DNA of 23,608 nucleotides from CAYGZC01 sp964354225 (GCA_964354225.1 CAYGZC010000015.1:1-23608), one strand, 5' to 3'. Counted from the first letter of the stretch, positions 7,432 to 16,540 are shown. Translations and numbers: made by a program. Notes: generated by a model not told the origin, from the sequence alone.

Positions 7432-9690
7432 TTATTTCATCAAGACCATCTTTTTCACCCGTGTAAATGTTTTGCTCTGATCAACGATGCTAAACGCTTC
7501 AAACCGATAAAAATACACACCACTGGCAGCAGTTGATGCATCCCAAGTCCAACGTTGACTTCCTCGCTCAAAACGACGATGTTCAAGTTCTGAAATTTTT
7601 CTACCAAGTATATCGTATATCTTAATCGAAGCTATAACATTCACTGGTATATCGAATGAAATTGATGTGGCATTATTAAAAGGATTGGGATAATTTTGAT
7701 AAAGAAAGAATTGGGTCGGCAAATTGATACTCTTCACATCCGTACTCCCCGTGTAGGAACCAATTGCAAACTCTGATAACGTTGAAAACATTTGAATGCT
7801 TATAAGATTCTCACTATCAACAATACCGCCGATATTAATCCAGTCATCGCCCGGATCGGATCGACCCAGCCAAACTAATGAATCTCCAAAATTGAATCCC
7901 GGAAGATCAGAGATTTTTACACTGATTCTTCCGTTATTAAAGCTATCGGAATGCAAAACAACCTCCCAATAATAAGGGCTAATTTTCCCAATACTATCCG
8001 GTAATTTCCCTGGGAAGGAGATCGAATCTATACGTGCAGAAAAGATTTTTATGGAAGTCTGGAAATTCCCAATTAATCTGATCTTTGTGTTAGGAAAATC
8101 TATCACAGAATCCAAAATAGAAGCACGGGCTTCATCAATATCATTCCATTTAAATTTTGCTTTGTATATTTGCGACCTGCCAACACTACTATTACAACTT
8201 GAATTAAAATAAACATATCCTTTTGAATCACTCCCAACGGGTAAAATTTCTGCAAATCTAATCAATGCGGGACCTTGATAAATTTCTTGTATTTGTAATG
8301 ATCCATTCGCATTTTCTCGAATACCAATTAATCGATCCAGATTATCCAATTCATGAAAATCGCATCCATATAAGGCAGCATCCTCGAACTCGTTCGCAAC
8401 CAGAATTGTGCTATTGTTCTCATCCCGAATCGTAATGCTATTTCTAAAAGGTTTATCAGCAAAAACTCCAACCAATCCTCTGTAATCTGAATCATTGGGT
8501 GTACTTGGTGTTAGAGTGTAGTAATCCTCTGCACGTTTAATCCGAAATATTTTTTGAGTATCGCATGGGGCATCCATAAACCAATAAATGAATTTCTTCG
8601 AAAAGGCAAAAGACACTACTCGATACTCTTGTGAACCAATTCCTATTAAATTTAGATTCACTTTCCCAGTGCTATCGGGCAGTAATTTATTTTTATGATA
8701 ATAGATTCTTGATTGTGAGTTGTCATCCCCTGTCGCAATCCAAACATCTCCAGTGTACGGGTCAATCTGACACGCATGTATATGTCTGATTCCTCCGTCA
8801 TATCCACCAATAGTTGTTGAGGGAAAAGCATAAACATCTTGCCAATTCTCACCCAAGTTTGAAGTTTTAAAAATCCTTATCTGATAGCTTTGATAATCAT
8901 TATAAGTATATTCACCCAAATAAACGTTACCCATGTTATCGTAGTCCCATCCCTGCTGCAGAATCCGCGACTCATTTGGAGATAAGGGGTATGGAGGAAA
9001 TTTATCGTATACTAATTTTAACTCCCCTTCGGATATATTTATTTTATATATTTTTCGCTGTGCATTTAAGCTTTCTCTTTTCGCAAGCACAAAAACACCG
9101 AATGGCGTAGGAAGAAGATATTCTGGATCATAAGGAAAGGTGGGATCACCAGGGAAATCACAAATCTGGATTGGTGAGGCCATTCCTTCTGTATAAAAAT
9201 AATCCGCGCTCCAACCGTATTGCCCACCCTGACCTTGTAAATATAATGTATCATTCCTAATTGCCAATAATCTCAACTTAGGAAGAATTGGTTCCGCTTG
9301 AAGATTTGTTACACCAGCTACCCATGGCACTACTGTCACAGAACATGTATCGATAACGGCCCCTTCAATATTTCTAACGATTATTTTGGCATTCCCTAAA
9401 GCTTTCGCCCTTATTACAGAATTTTTTACAGAAACAATATTCGAATCACTTGAATACCAAATTAAACTGTCAGATGATGATGTCGACAGTTTTATTTTTC
9501 GTCCGACTGATAAGCTTGCGAAATGTCGATCTAATATATTATTCGCTTTCGAGTTACCCCTTTGATAAGCTTGCGCACTCACCATCACTTGGACTAAGCA
9601 CAAGAAAAAGAATATTTTTTTATACTTAATAATTGATGTTATGCAATAAGCGATTTGAGATGTTTTGACTCGCGCACCGACCGACCTCAT
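7432..9690 (-). CDS. secreted protein with Big_2-like domain and T9SS type A sorting domain
   Basis: 752 residues. An N-terminal hydrophobic signal (about 20-41, ending MVSAQA) follows an unusually long, basic 18-residue leader. A bacterial Ig-like (Big_2) domain covers about 55-122, with SLIWYSSDSNIVSVKN and AKALGNAKIIV. The central about 480 residues look like a beta-propeller with unit texts such as YDNMGNVYLGEY and DPYTGDVWIATGDD. The C-terminal about 90 residues are a T9SS type A sorting domain: YQNYPNPFNNATSISFDIP, then IKIYDILGRKI, SGVYFYR and a final VKKMVLMK. Such proteins cross the outer membrane by T9SS, lose the C-terminal domain and stay on the surface or are released. The ATG at 9690 lies inside a palindromic element (9684-9732), and there is no good alternative ATG, so the true start is uncertain. 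The substrate or ligand is unknown. Confidence 0.85.
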   Translation of the reverse strand: MRSVGARVKTSQIAYCITSIIKYKKIFFFLCLVQVMVSAQAYQRGNSKANNILDRHFASLSVGRKIKLSTSSSDSLIWYSSDSNIVSVKNSVIRAKALGNAKIIVRNIEGAVIDTCSVTVVPWVAGVTNLQAEPILPKLRLLAIRNDTLYLQGQGGQYGWSADYFYTEGMASPIQICDFPGDPTFPYDPEYLLPTPFGVFVLAKRESLNAQRKIYKINISEGELKLVYDKFPPYPLSPNESRILQQGWDYDNMGNVYLGEYTYNDYQSYQIRIFKTSNLGENWQDVYAFPSTTIGGYDGGIRHIHACQIDPYTGDVWIATGDDNSQSRIYYHKNKLLPDSTGKVNLNLIGIGSQEYRVVSFAFSKKFIYWFMDAPCDTQKIFRIKRAEDYYTLTPSTPNDSDYRGLVGVFADKPFRNSITIRDENNSTILVANEFEDAALYGCDFHELDNLDRLIGIRENANGSLQIQEIYQGPALIRFAEILPVGSDSKGYVYFNSSCNSSVGRSQIYKAKFKWNDIDEARASILDSVIDFPNTKIRLIGNFQTSIKIFSARIDSISFPGKLPDSIGKISPYYWEVVLHSDSFNNGRISVKISDLPGFNFGDSLVWLGRSDPGDDWINIGGIVDSENLISIQMFSTLSEFAIGSYTGSTDVKSINLPTQFFLYQNYPNPFNNATSISFDIPVNVIASIKIYDILGRKISELEHRRFERGSQRWTWDASTAASGVYFYRFEAFSIVDQSKTFTRVKKMVLMK

Positions 9691-9732
9691 CTCCCTCCCT
9701 TTTCTCTTGTAAAAGAGAAGGTGGTTTGAGGT
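9684..9732. repeat. imperfect palindromic short element, REP/MITE-like
   Basis: A 49-bp nested inverted repeat. The inner arms TTCTCTT (9702-9708) and AAGAGAA (9713-9719) flank a GTAA loop. The outer arms ACCTCA (9684-9689) and TGAGGT (9727-9732) also match, and pyrimidine-rich CTCCCTCC faces GGTGG in between. Its look is that of the short palindromes dispersed in many bacterial genomes. There is only one copy in this window, so its repetitive nature is inferred. It covers the start codon and leader of the T9SS protein gene on the minus strand. Confidence 0.5.
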
Positions 9733-9818
9733 GATTGAGTTAAAAGAAGGATTTTCTCGAACATAACAAGATTTGAATTTGCTTAACTTGAGTTATTATC
9801 ACTTATCTTTAATATAAG

Positions 9819-10529
9819 CTAAAAAAAGAATTTCATCAATTGCCGGACACCGCTAAAAAGCGATCCCACCTCAAAGCTAAAGAGAAAAAAACAGGGATAG
9901 AATGTAGCTGGGCTTTTTTGATGCCAAAGAGTTACGGGTCGCGTTAGTCGTTTTCGAAGATTGGGAATGTTAAATAAATAAGTCATACATCCGCCAATTA
10001 GTCCTCCGATGATTATATCGGATGGGTAGTGCACACCAATATATATTCTGGGGAAAGAAATAAAAAAAACAACATACGACAGAATAAATAAACCGAGGGG
10101 CTTGGAAACGAATAAGAAACCTGTTGCCAGTCCAAAAAACAAAGCCGCATGATCACTTGGGAAAGAAGTTGAATTAAACCATATTTCACGCCACATAGCC
10201 AACATGTTATCGGAAATTCCATAAGGAATTGTAAATTGGATCTCAGCATTCAATATTGGTCTGACTCTTAGAAGTGTAAAATGTTCAATGCCCCTAACGA
10301 TCAACACTCCAATCAATGTACCCATTATAGTAGCGATTATAATCTCGCGGTGGTTATGTCTTAATTCATCATTGTTATTTTTAAACCACACAAACCATAT
10401 TAATGACATAATAAATCCACCTTTGACCAAATCGTTCCCCATAATAGTATAAATAAGGGTATCGAAAAACGGGGAAATGTGGGCATATCCATTAACAAAT
10501 CTCATTATCGAAGCATCAAAAGGATTCAT
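9819..10529 (-). CDS. PAP2-family membrane phosphatase (BcrC/PgpB-like)
   Basis: 236 residues with about five or six membrane helices. The PAP2 motifs are LLRVRP (about 86-91, first motif, with His at the place of the usual Lys), SFPSDHA (122-128, PSDH form typical of undecaprenyl-diphosphate phosphatases) and R161-x5-H167-x3-D171 in RIYIGVHYPSD. The probable role is removing a phosphate from undecaprenyl diphosphate or a related lipid at the outer face of the inner membrane, which would suit the polysaccharide genes nearby. The last about 45 residues, after NLRKRL, are Phe-rich and look unlike a PAP2 end; the gene may have been extended into foreign or repetitive DNA. It lies 183 bp downstream of the propeller gene on the same strand. 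Confidence 0.85.
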   Translation of the reverse strand: MNPFDASIMRFVNGYAHISPFFDTLIYTIMGNDLVKGGFIMSLIWFVWFKNNNDELRHNHREIIIATIMGTLIGVLIVRGIEHFTLLRVRPILNAEIQFTIPYGISDNMLAMWREIWFNSTSFPSDHAALFFGLATGFLFVSKPLGLFILSYVVFFISFPRIYIGVHYPSDIIIGGLIGGCMTYLFNIPNLRKRLTRPVTLWHQKSPATFYPCFFLFSFEVGSLFSGVRQLMKFFF

Positions 10530-10712
10530 GAGGTTATCTCGCTGACAAAAATTTTAGAGTTATTAGTGTGCTTATTATACGCTGGTATTGTAAATCAAAA
10601 AATTAAATTGAATATAATTTCCGATGTATGGTTCATTGTAATCAAATCTTTAAGTAATAAATCAGCGGTATGTTAAGCGGTGTTGATGAACAATGTTTGG
10701 GGACAAATGTCC

Positions 10713-13313
10713 TTATTTTAATAAAATCATTTTCTTCACCGATACGAACGTACCTGCTTGCAATCGATAAACGTATACGCCCCCGGATAAATTGCTTGCT
10801 TCAAATACAGCCGATTTAAATCCAGCTTCTTGTACTTCATTTACCAAAGTTTTCACCTCTTGACCGAGCATATTGAATATTTTCAAATTTACGTTCTCTG
10901 CCTTTGGTAACGCATACTTGATCACCGTCCATGGATTAAATGGATTTGGATAACTGGATTCAAGGAAATAATCTGTTGGAATAATTTTTATCCCTGAATA
11001 TCTGCTTGCATAATCAGGAGGTGAGGGCGGCATCTCATTAATAAAAACAATTTCGATCTGGTTAGTCGCACTGCTTGTGACGGTGCTATTTAGGATTAAG
11101 CTCCCCGGTTCACTTACTTTTACCCAATATGCTTTACCGGGATAAATCGTATCTGCATTTTCATAACTACCGGTGTAGTTGAAGAACTGAGAAGTAATTA
11201 TTCCACCAGGGATAGATGTTATTGAATTTACAGGCAGCGGTACAGACAGCGAACTAATCATATTCCAACCGTTTGATACTGTTATTGTATCAGCGGTTAT
11301 AGAGTATCCAAATAAATTCACAATTTCTGCATTGGGAAATTTCAGCCAATAACCGAGACCATTTACCAGAGAATCTTCCTCCTGATAACTATTCCCATTA
11401 TAACTAAAAGCTGCTGAGTTCGCATTAGGAAATAAGCTTGTCACTCTTGTATCAACCTCTGATACAGGTAGCGATAACATATTCCATTGTTCTGAAACAG
11501 CTATTCTAACATTAGCCATTTGTATAGTTGTTGTTGGATCAACACTGCGATAAACGCCACCCACCGAAGAACCCGCATAAGCATATCCTTTGTAATCAAT
11601 AACAACAGCAGAGATATTCGAAACTATCAATCCACTGTTAATGGCAGCCCAATTCAGCCCATTGTTCGTTGATCTATATACACCATTTGATGTGCCTGCG
11701 AAAACATGTCCCTCAATATTTGTGACGATTGACCAGACATAATTGTTTACTCCACCATCAACATCGATCCAGGTATCACCGTTATCTGTTGATCGAAAGA
11801 CGCCACTACCATAAGTACCTACGTAAAGATCTCCGGATGGCATACTTGAAATAACCCTGACAGTCGTGTTTGTCAATCCAGAATTCATCTGAGTCCAACT
11901 ATTTCCATCGTCTGTTGACTTGTAAACACCACCGCCAAATGTGCCTGCAAAGATATGACCTTCATTATCAATGGCAAGTGTATAAACAAAAAGACTCGTC
12001 AAGCCGCTATTCACTTTTTCCCAGCTTAAACCATCATCTGTTGAATAATAAATACCTCCACCATATGTACCTGCAAAAATATTGCCATTCGGATTGATTA
12101 TGACAGATCGAACTTCATCGGTTACATTTAGTCGTTGCCAACTGCTGGCATTATCTGTTGAACGATAAAGACCGCTGGAAGTACCTGTGAAAATATATTC
12201 ATGTGCATCAATTACAACACAATTCACGGTAGATGCAATTAACCCTATTTGAGTCCAATTCACACCTTGATTTGTAGTATGATATATTCCATTAACCGTC
12301 CCGGCAAATATCCCTTCATTTGCGTCCACGGCAAATGATCGAATTCCCGAAATAATTAAACCATTATTGGTTTGACTCCATAGATCGCCAGCGTTTAATG
12401 AACGATAAATACCATCATCGATTCCACAAAAGATATATCCATCTGCATTGATAGCAATTGTCATAACATTTTTCCCGGCCAACCCGGAATTAACTTGCAT
12501 CCAATTATCGCCGAGGTTTGTAGAGCGGAATATGCCACCACTAGATGTACCGGCAAATATATATCCATCAAGAAAAGCGGCAAGTGCAGTAATATTTGGG
12601 TTCGTTAAACCATTATTTACGGTCGTCCAGATGTTGCCATCATTTGTTGATCGAAATACTCCACTCATTGTGCCAGCAAAAATTCTCCCCAAATGATCAA
12701 CACATAAAGCATAAACTTCGCCGCTCGGGAGTCCAGTATTTACCTGTGCCCAAGATTCGCCGTTGTTCGTAGAGCGGTAAATACCACTTCCAACTGAACC
12801 GACAAAAATGTTTCCATTTATATTAACAGTAAGAGAACGAATATTGGTATTTGTTATTCCATTATTAATAGCCGTCCAACTCTCACCCTTATCCCTCGAT
12901 CTGTACATCCCTGCTCCTGTAGCGGTAAATACATGATTGCTATCATTAATTGCAAGGGCATATATAAAAAGACTTGTTAAACCATTATTCACCAACGTCC
13001 ATGTGTTGCCATTATCCGTAGTGTGATACACACCCCTTTCAGTGCCGGCATAAATTTCTCCACTAGAATCGACCGCAAATGTGCGAACGATTGTATATGG
13101 GAATCCACTGTTGACCCTATTCCATGTACTTCCAGTATCCAAACTTAAATAAATACCAACACGAGTGCCCGCCAATACCGTCCCATTTGTAGCCGTTGCT
13201 AATGAATAAACAGGTCCACCTGCGGGACCATTTGTCTTAAACCAAAAATTCCCCTGTGCTGATACCTGTGTAGAGAAAAGAATCGCGATAATTGAAAGAT
13301 AAAATATTTTCAC
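10713..13313 (-). CDS. secreted Asp-box beta-propeller protein with T9SS type A sorting domain
   Basis: 866 residues. The signal peptide is MKIFYLSIIAILFSTQVSA followed by QG. From about residue 25 to 590 there are 13 complete blade repeats of 41-43 residues plus a degenerate fourteenth. Each carries an Asp-box-like strand (for example VYRSTNNGLNW, IYYSTDDGLSW, VYKSTDDGNSW) and a G-x-I-F-A-G-T strand. Next come two tandem modules of about 70 residues starting WNMLSLPV and WNMISSLSV, each with a GYW(L/V)K-type end. The C-terminal about 85 residues are a T9SS type A sorting domain with SYPNPFNPWTVIKYALP, FNMLGQEV, LSGGVYVYRL and a terminal VKKMILLK. Asp-box propellers occur in sialidases and in sortilin/Ycf48-like proteins, but no sialidase catalytic residues are evident, so a binding or structural surface role is more likely. 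Confidence 0.9.
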   Translation of the reverse strand: MKIFYLSIIAILFSTQVSAQGNFWFKTNGPAGGPVYSLATATNGTVLAGTRVGIYLSLDTGSTWNRVNSGFPYTIVRTFAVDSSGEIYAGTERGVYHTTDNGNTWTLVNNGLTSLFIYALAINDSNHVFTATGAGMYRSRDKGESWTAINNGITNTNIRSLTVNINGNIFVGSVGSGIYRSTNNGESWAQVNTGLPSGEVYALCVDHLGRIFAGTMSGVFRSTNDGNIWTTVNNGLTNPNITALAAFLDGYIFAGTSSGGIFRSTNLGDNWMQVNSGLAGKNVMTIAINADGYIFCGIDDGIYRSLNAGDLWSQTNNGLIISGIRSFAVDANEGIFAGTVNGIYHTTNQGVNWTQIGLIASTVNCVVIDAHEYIFTGTSSGLYRSTDNASSWQRLNVTDEVRSVIINPNGNIFAGTYGGGIYYSTDDGLSWEKVNSGLTSLFVYTLAIDNEGHIFAGTFGGGVYKSTDDGNSWTQMNSGLTNTTVRVISSMPSGDLYVGTYGSGVFRSTDNGDTWIDVDGGVNNYVWSIVTNIEGHVFAGTSNGVYRSTNNGLNWAAINSGLIVSNISAVVIDYKGYAYAGSSVGGVYRSVDPTTTIQMANVRIAVSEQWNMLSLPVSEVDTRVTSLFPNANSAAFSYNGNSYQEEDSLVNGLGYWLKFPNAEIVNLFGYSITADTITVSNGWNMISSLSVPLPVNSITSIPGGIITSQFFNYTGSYENADTIYPGKAYWVKVSEPGSLILNSTVTSSATNQIEIVFINEMPPSPPDYASRYSGIKIIPTDYFLESSYPNPFNPWTVIKYALPKAENVNLKIFNMLGQEVKTLVNEVQEAGFKSAVFEASNLSGGVYVYRLQAGTFVSVKKMILLK
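11550..13240 (-). repeat. tandem 123-129-bp coding repeats (propeller blades)
   Basis: The coding DNA consists of about 14 in-frame units of 41-43 codons. Adjacent units share the Asp-box core (Y-R-S-T-[DN]-x-G-x-x-W) and the strand G-x-I-[FY]-[AV]-G-T. Units are diverged at DNA level, so this is an old expansion rather than a fresh duplication. Confidence 0.85.
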
Positions 13314-13438
13314 ACTGAATCTCCTATTTCTATGGTTTTACGATCAATATTTCTTTGTAAATCAATCATTGGATAAGATTTGAAGACAAGAAATTATTTC
13401 CATCCAACTGTATAGAAGGTATTCTTTGGGATAAGCTC

Positions 13439-13458
13439 GCTTCGATTATTATCGAAGC
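13439..13458 (-). terminator. perfect 8-bp hairpin spanning the acetyltransferase stop codon
   Basis: GCTTCGAT (13439-13446) and ATCGAAGC (13451-13458) form an 8-bp perfect stem with a 4-nt loop. The TAA stop of the acetyltransferase (13449-13451) falls at the loop. It is at the end of the four-gene block A and could end its transcript, but no T-run follows on the minus strand. Confidence 0.4.
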
Positions 13459-13925
13459 TTCCTTAATATTCTCGCAGGTACACCAGCCGCAACCACGTTA
13501 GGTGGTATATCTTTTGTAACCACACTGCCTGCACCAACAACTGCATTTTCGCCAATAGTGATTCCACATAAAATCGTTGTGCTTGTACCGATAGAAGCAC
13601 CTTTCTTTACAAGCGTTGGCACCACCTTCCAGTCTGCTTCCGTTTGTAAACCACCATTTTCAGTTGTTGATAGTGGATATTTATCATTAATAAACGATAC
13701 ATTATGACCAACAAAAACGTTATCTTCTATTGTCACTCCTTCGCAGATAAATGTATGGCTTGATACTTTTACGTTTTGTCCAATCTTTGCATTCTTTTGA
13801 ATCTCAACGAACGCGCCGATTTTTGAATTATCTTGAATCTCACAGCCATACAAATTGACGAATGCAAAAATTTTAACATTTTTACCAATCTTCACATCCG
13901 GAGCAATTCTTTGATAAAGTTCCAT
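13449..13925 (-). CDS. left-handed beta-helix N-acetyltransferase (WbpD/WlbB-like)
   Basis: A 158-residue hexapeptide-repeat acyltransferase. Repeats of the [LIV]-G-x4 type run through the protein (VKIGKNVKIFAF, SKIGAFVEI, AKIGQNVKV, VTIEDNVFVGHN, ASIGTSTTILCG, ITIGENAVVGAGSVV). An insertion (INDKYPLSTTENGG) follows the first half, and the C-terminus is the typical VAAGVPARILRKL. The order and size match WbpD/WlbB enzymes, which use acetyl-CoA to acetylate the 3-amino group of UDP-2-acetamido-3-amino-2,3-dideoxy-glucuronate. The assignment rests on the neighbours: a WbpB-like dehydrogenase 47 bp upstream and a WbpE-like aminotransferase in the same unit. AAAGG lies before the ATG. Other sugar N- or O-acetyltransferases of this fold cannot be excluded. 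Confidence 0.85.
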   Translation of the reverse strand: MELYQRIAPDVKIGKNVKIFAFVNLYGCEIQDNSKIGAFVEIQKNAKIGQNVKVSSHTFICEGVTIEDNVFVGHNVSFINDKYPLSTTENGGLQTEADWKVVPTLVKKGASIGTSTTILCGITIGENAVVGAGSVVTKDIPPNVVAAGVPARILRKLR

Positions 13926-13972
13926 TGTTACCTTTCTTTAAAATAAATATTCTTTAAAAATTCTCTCTCCGA

Positions 13973-15076
13973 TTAATTCGATGCAGCATTCACCTTACGG
14001 TAAAGAGACCTTGCATTGCCTATGGGGTTCCTGCTAAAAAAAGATAATTGATCCTTATTGTTACCGTTATATTTACCATTAAAACTTACGACTTGACCGC
14101 CAGTCTTTAATGATTTGTTAGCCGCTTCAAGAATTCTGACAACATTTAAACCGGCTTGTCCATCGGAGACTGGATTCTTGCCAGTTTTAATCGAGTCGAG
14201 AAAATCTTTCACAACCAAACTCAATGCTTCTTTTTGGTCAACATGAGGAGCAAACATATTACCCGTACGATACTCAACTAACACATGATGAACAGTGTCC
14301 TGATTTTTTATCTCAACACCCCTGTCGTATATTTTAATTTTTTCGCTCGGTTCCATATCATCATAGACTACCATTAGCTTAGTTCCTCCAATTAAGATTT
14401 TGCGTACCTTAACGGGAGATATCCAGTTAACATGGAAATGAGCAATCAAATTATTTTCGAAGATTATAGTGATATATGCTACATCTTCATGACCATTAAA
14501 ATGATTTACCCCAATGGCGGAAACAGATACCGGCTTTTGCCCGATGAGATACTCCATTATTGATAAATCATGCGGAGCAAGATCCCAAACGACATTCGTA
14601 TCATGTTGAAACAATCCAAGATTTACCCTTACCGAATCGAAATAAAGAATATCGCCCAGTTGTTCGCTGTTTATATATTCTTTTATTTTTCGCACAGCCG
14701 ATGTATATACAAAAGTATGATCGACCATCAAGGTAAGGTTTTTCTCATCGGCAGATTCAAGTAATTCTTCTGCTTCACGCGTAGATACTGTCAGTGGCTT
14801 TTCTACAAGAAGATGTTTTCCTGCTTCGAGTGCCCTCATCCCGAGAGGATGATGCGAAGATACAGGTGTTGCCAATACAACACCGTCCACATCACTTCGC
14901 GTCAGTACATCATCGTACGAGGAACATAACTCAACCATTGGAAATTGTTTTTTAATTCGCTCTAATCGTGGTTGTATTAAATCGCAACAGACCACACTGT
15001 CAATGGCACCTGATGAAATAAAATTACGAACAAGATTAGGACCCCAATAACCCAAACCAACAACTGCTATTTTCAT
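13973..15076 (-). CDS. Gfo/Idh/MocA sugar-nucleotide dehydrogenase (WbpB/WlbA-like)
   Basis: A 367-residue NAD(P)-dependent oxidoreductase. The Rossmann motif is VVGLGYWGPNLVRNF (about residues 5-19), the family's EKP motif is at 92-94 (VEKPLT), and an active-site region WDLAPHD (164-170) contains the conserved His. The GYWGPNLVRNF opening is characteristic of the WbpB/WlbA branch, which oxidises C3 of UDP-GlcNAc-uronate to the 3-keto sugar for the aminotransferase. The last about 40 residues after VVSFNGKYNG are an unconserved-looking tail. The gene lies 21 bp after the glycosylphosphotransferase and 47 bp before the acetyltransferase, in one operon. The UDP-GlcNAc 6-dehydrogenase (WbpA) and any epimerase (WbpI) needed for the full pathway are not in the window. 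Confidence 0.88.
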   Translation of the reverse strand: MKIAVVGLGYWGPNLVRNFISSGAIDSVVCCDLIQPRLERIKKQFPMVELCSSYDDVLTRSDVDGVVLATPVSSHHPLGMRALEAGKHLLVEKPLTVSTREAEELLESADEKNLTLMVDHTFVYTSAVRKIKEYINSEQLGDILYFDSVRVNLGLFQHDTNVVWDLAPHDLSIMEYLIGQKPVSVSAIGVNHFNGHEDVAYITIIFENNLIAHFHVNWISPVKVRKILIGGTKLMVVYDDMEPSEKIKIYDRGVEIKNQDTVHHVLVEYRTGNMFAPHVDQKEALSLVVKDFLDSIKTGKNPVSDGQAGLNVVRILEAANKSLKTGGQVVSFNGKYNGNNKDQLSFFSRNPIGNARSLYRKVNAASN

Positions 15077-15097
15077 AATAATTATACCCTTTTAAAT

Positions 15098-16540
15098 TTA
15101 TTTAGCTCCGGTTCCGAAGAGCATTACTGGAATGGTCTTCAGAATCAACCAGAGATCTAAGTGTAATGAAACATTATAAATATAATACATATCAAGGATC
15201 GCCATGTCACGAAATCCCACGGCACTTCGACCAGAAACCTGCCAAATCCCAGTACAACCTGGTGTAATTGATAATCGCTTGCGATGCCACAAAGAATAAC
15301 TTTCCCATTCATAAGGTAAACAAGGGCGCGGACCGACAATGCTCATATCGCCTTTTAAAACATTTAGTAACTGGGGTAATTCATCGATACTTGTTTTTCT
15401 GATAAACTTTCCAACTCGAGTGATTTTGCATTCTTTAACAATCTTTGTTGATGTTGTATTATCACTTTCACCTTCTTCAATGAAACGTCTTAATTTCTCA
15501 ATTCGTTCCCTATCATCATCGCTGCCCAAATACATTGAACGGAATTTATAAAATGTAAACGGAATGCCGTTCTTGCCAAGTCTTATCTGCTCGAATAGAA
15601 TAGGCCCCCGAGAACCAAGTTTGATTGCTAGAGCTGTAAGGATGAATAATGGCGATAAAATTATCAAGCCAATCACTGCGAAAATAATATCGGTAATGCG
15701 CTTTATTATACCCCACCCCATATAAGGGAGGCTATTTAATACACTAATAACAGGGACGTTCCCGTAATATTCTGATTCTACGTACTTAGGAATTACCTTA
15801 AATTCATCTGTGGCAATTAGAACACGCGATCTCGATTTTGCACATCGTTCGATTAAGTCGAGATACTGTTCCTCCGGAATATTTTCGAGGCACAAAATAA
15901 TTTCGTCGATTTCCAGATCATTCAGAATTTGGGGAATCCCTGACAGGTTACCAACGATTTTACAATCATTGACGACTTCCGTCCCAAGAGGTAATTTATC
16001 ATCAAGGAAACCAACAAATTTTAATCCAAGTTGATTCATTTTATTTATTTGAGACACAAGCTCAATGCCTTGACCTTCAGCCCCAGCTATCAATACTCTA
16101 CGCAATGGGAGAAGTGAGAAAAATCTAAACTTAAAGAATGTTCGAAATATTAAAATTCTCACGGAAATGAGCAGCCCAAGACTGATAAGTAGAAAATAAA
16201 AGATTACAAGTCGGCTGTCTATTATGATTCTCGATTTTGTTAAGAAAGAAAGAAACACTAAAACCAAAATCGTGTAGAACAGACATTTAAAAAGAGCTTG
16301 AAGCTGTTTAACAACAGTTAGATAAACATTGATGTGATAAAGTTGATTAATGGAAAATATATATAATATTATAATACTGTATCCAGCAAAAAAGAAAACT
16401 TCTGGAGCAGCAAAAGGCGGAGTTGTAAAAAGCATATCAATCTTCAATCTTGTTTGAAGTTTGACAGCAATATCGAAGGCGTAGTTAAGTATCAGCCAAT
16501 CAATAATCAACAATAAATATTTATGCTTTGGGTTCTTCAT
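15098..16540 (-). CDS. exopolysaccharide polyprenyl glycosylphosphotransferase (WbaP/WcaJ type)
   Basis: 480 residues. The N-terminus has about four membrane helices (roughly 8-25, 48-66, 85-101, 110-135). A Rossmann-like CoA-binding domain follows (about 147-270, RRVLIAGAEGQG). A re-entrant membrane helix (about 282-308) leads into the catalytic bacterial sugar transferase domain, with GPILFEQIRLGKNG, FTFYKFRSM, the catalytic Asp-Glu in SIDELPQ (386-387), LKGDMSIVGPRP and PGCTGIWQVSGRS. It transfers a sugar-1-phosphate from a UDP-sugar to undecaprenyl phosphate, the first step in building a lipid-linked glycan. Its ATG overlaps the stop of the aminotransferase gene upstream by 4 bp (ATGA). 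The genes around it suggest that the donor may be the diacetamido-uronic acid sugar or its precursor, but this is inference. Confidence 0.93.
   Translation of the reverse strand: MKNPKHKYLLLIIDWLILNYAFDIAVKLQTRLKIDMLFTTPPFAAPEVFFFAGYSIIILYIFSINQLYHINVYLTVVKQLQALFKCLFYTILVLVFLSFLTKSRIIIDSRLVIFYFLLISLGLLISVRILIFRTFFKFRFFSLLPLRRVLIAGAEGQGIELVSQINKMNQLGLKFVGFLDDKLPLGTEVVNDCKIVGNLSGIPQILNDLEIDEIILCLENIPEEQYLDLIERCAKSRSRVLIATDEFKVIPKYVESEYYGNVPVISVLNSLPYMGWGIIKRITDIIFAVIGLIILSPLFILTALAIKLGSRGPILFEQIRLGKNGIPFTFYKFRSMYLGSDDDRERIEKLRRFIEEGESDNTTSTKIVKECKITRVGKFIRKTSIDELPQLLNVLKGDMSIVGPRPCLPYEWESYSLWHRKRLSITPGCTGIWQVSGRSAVGFRDMAILDMYYIYNVSLHLDLWLILKTIPVMLFGTGAK

Noticed and set aside
10701..10712. GGACAAATGTCC palindrome next to the propeller gene stop
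   Set aside because: Only a 4-bp stem with a 4-nt loop and no T-run; too weak to call a terminator.
11550..13240. Propeller repeats read as a possible sialidase
   Set aside because: Asp boxes alone also occur in non-enzymatic propellers; the arginine triad and other catalytic residues of sialidases could not be identified.
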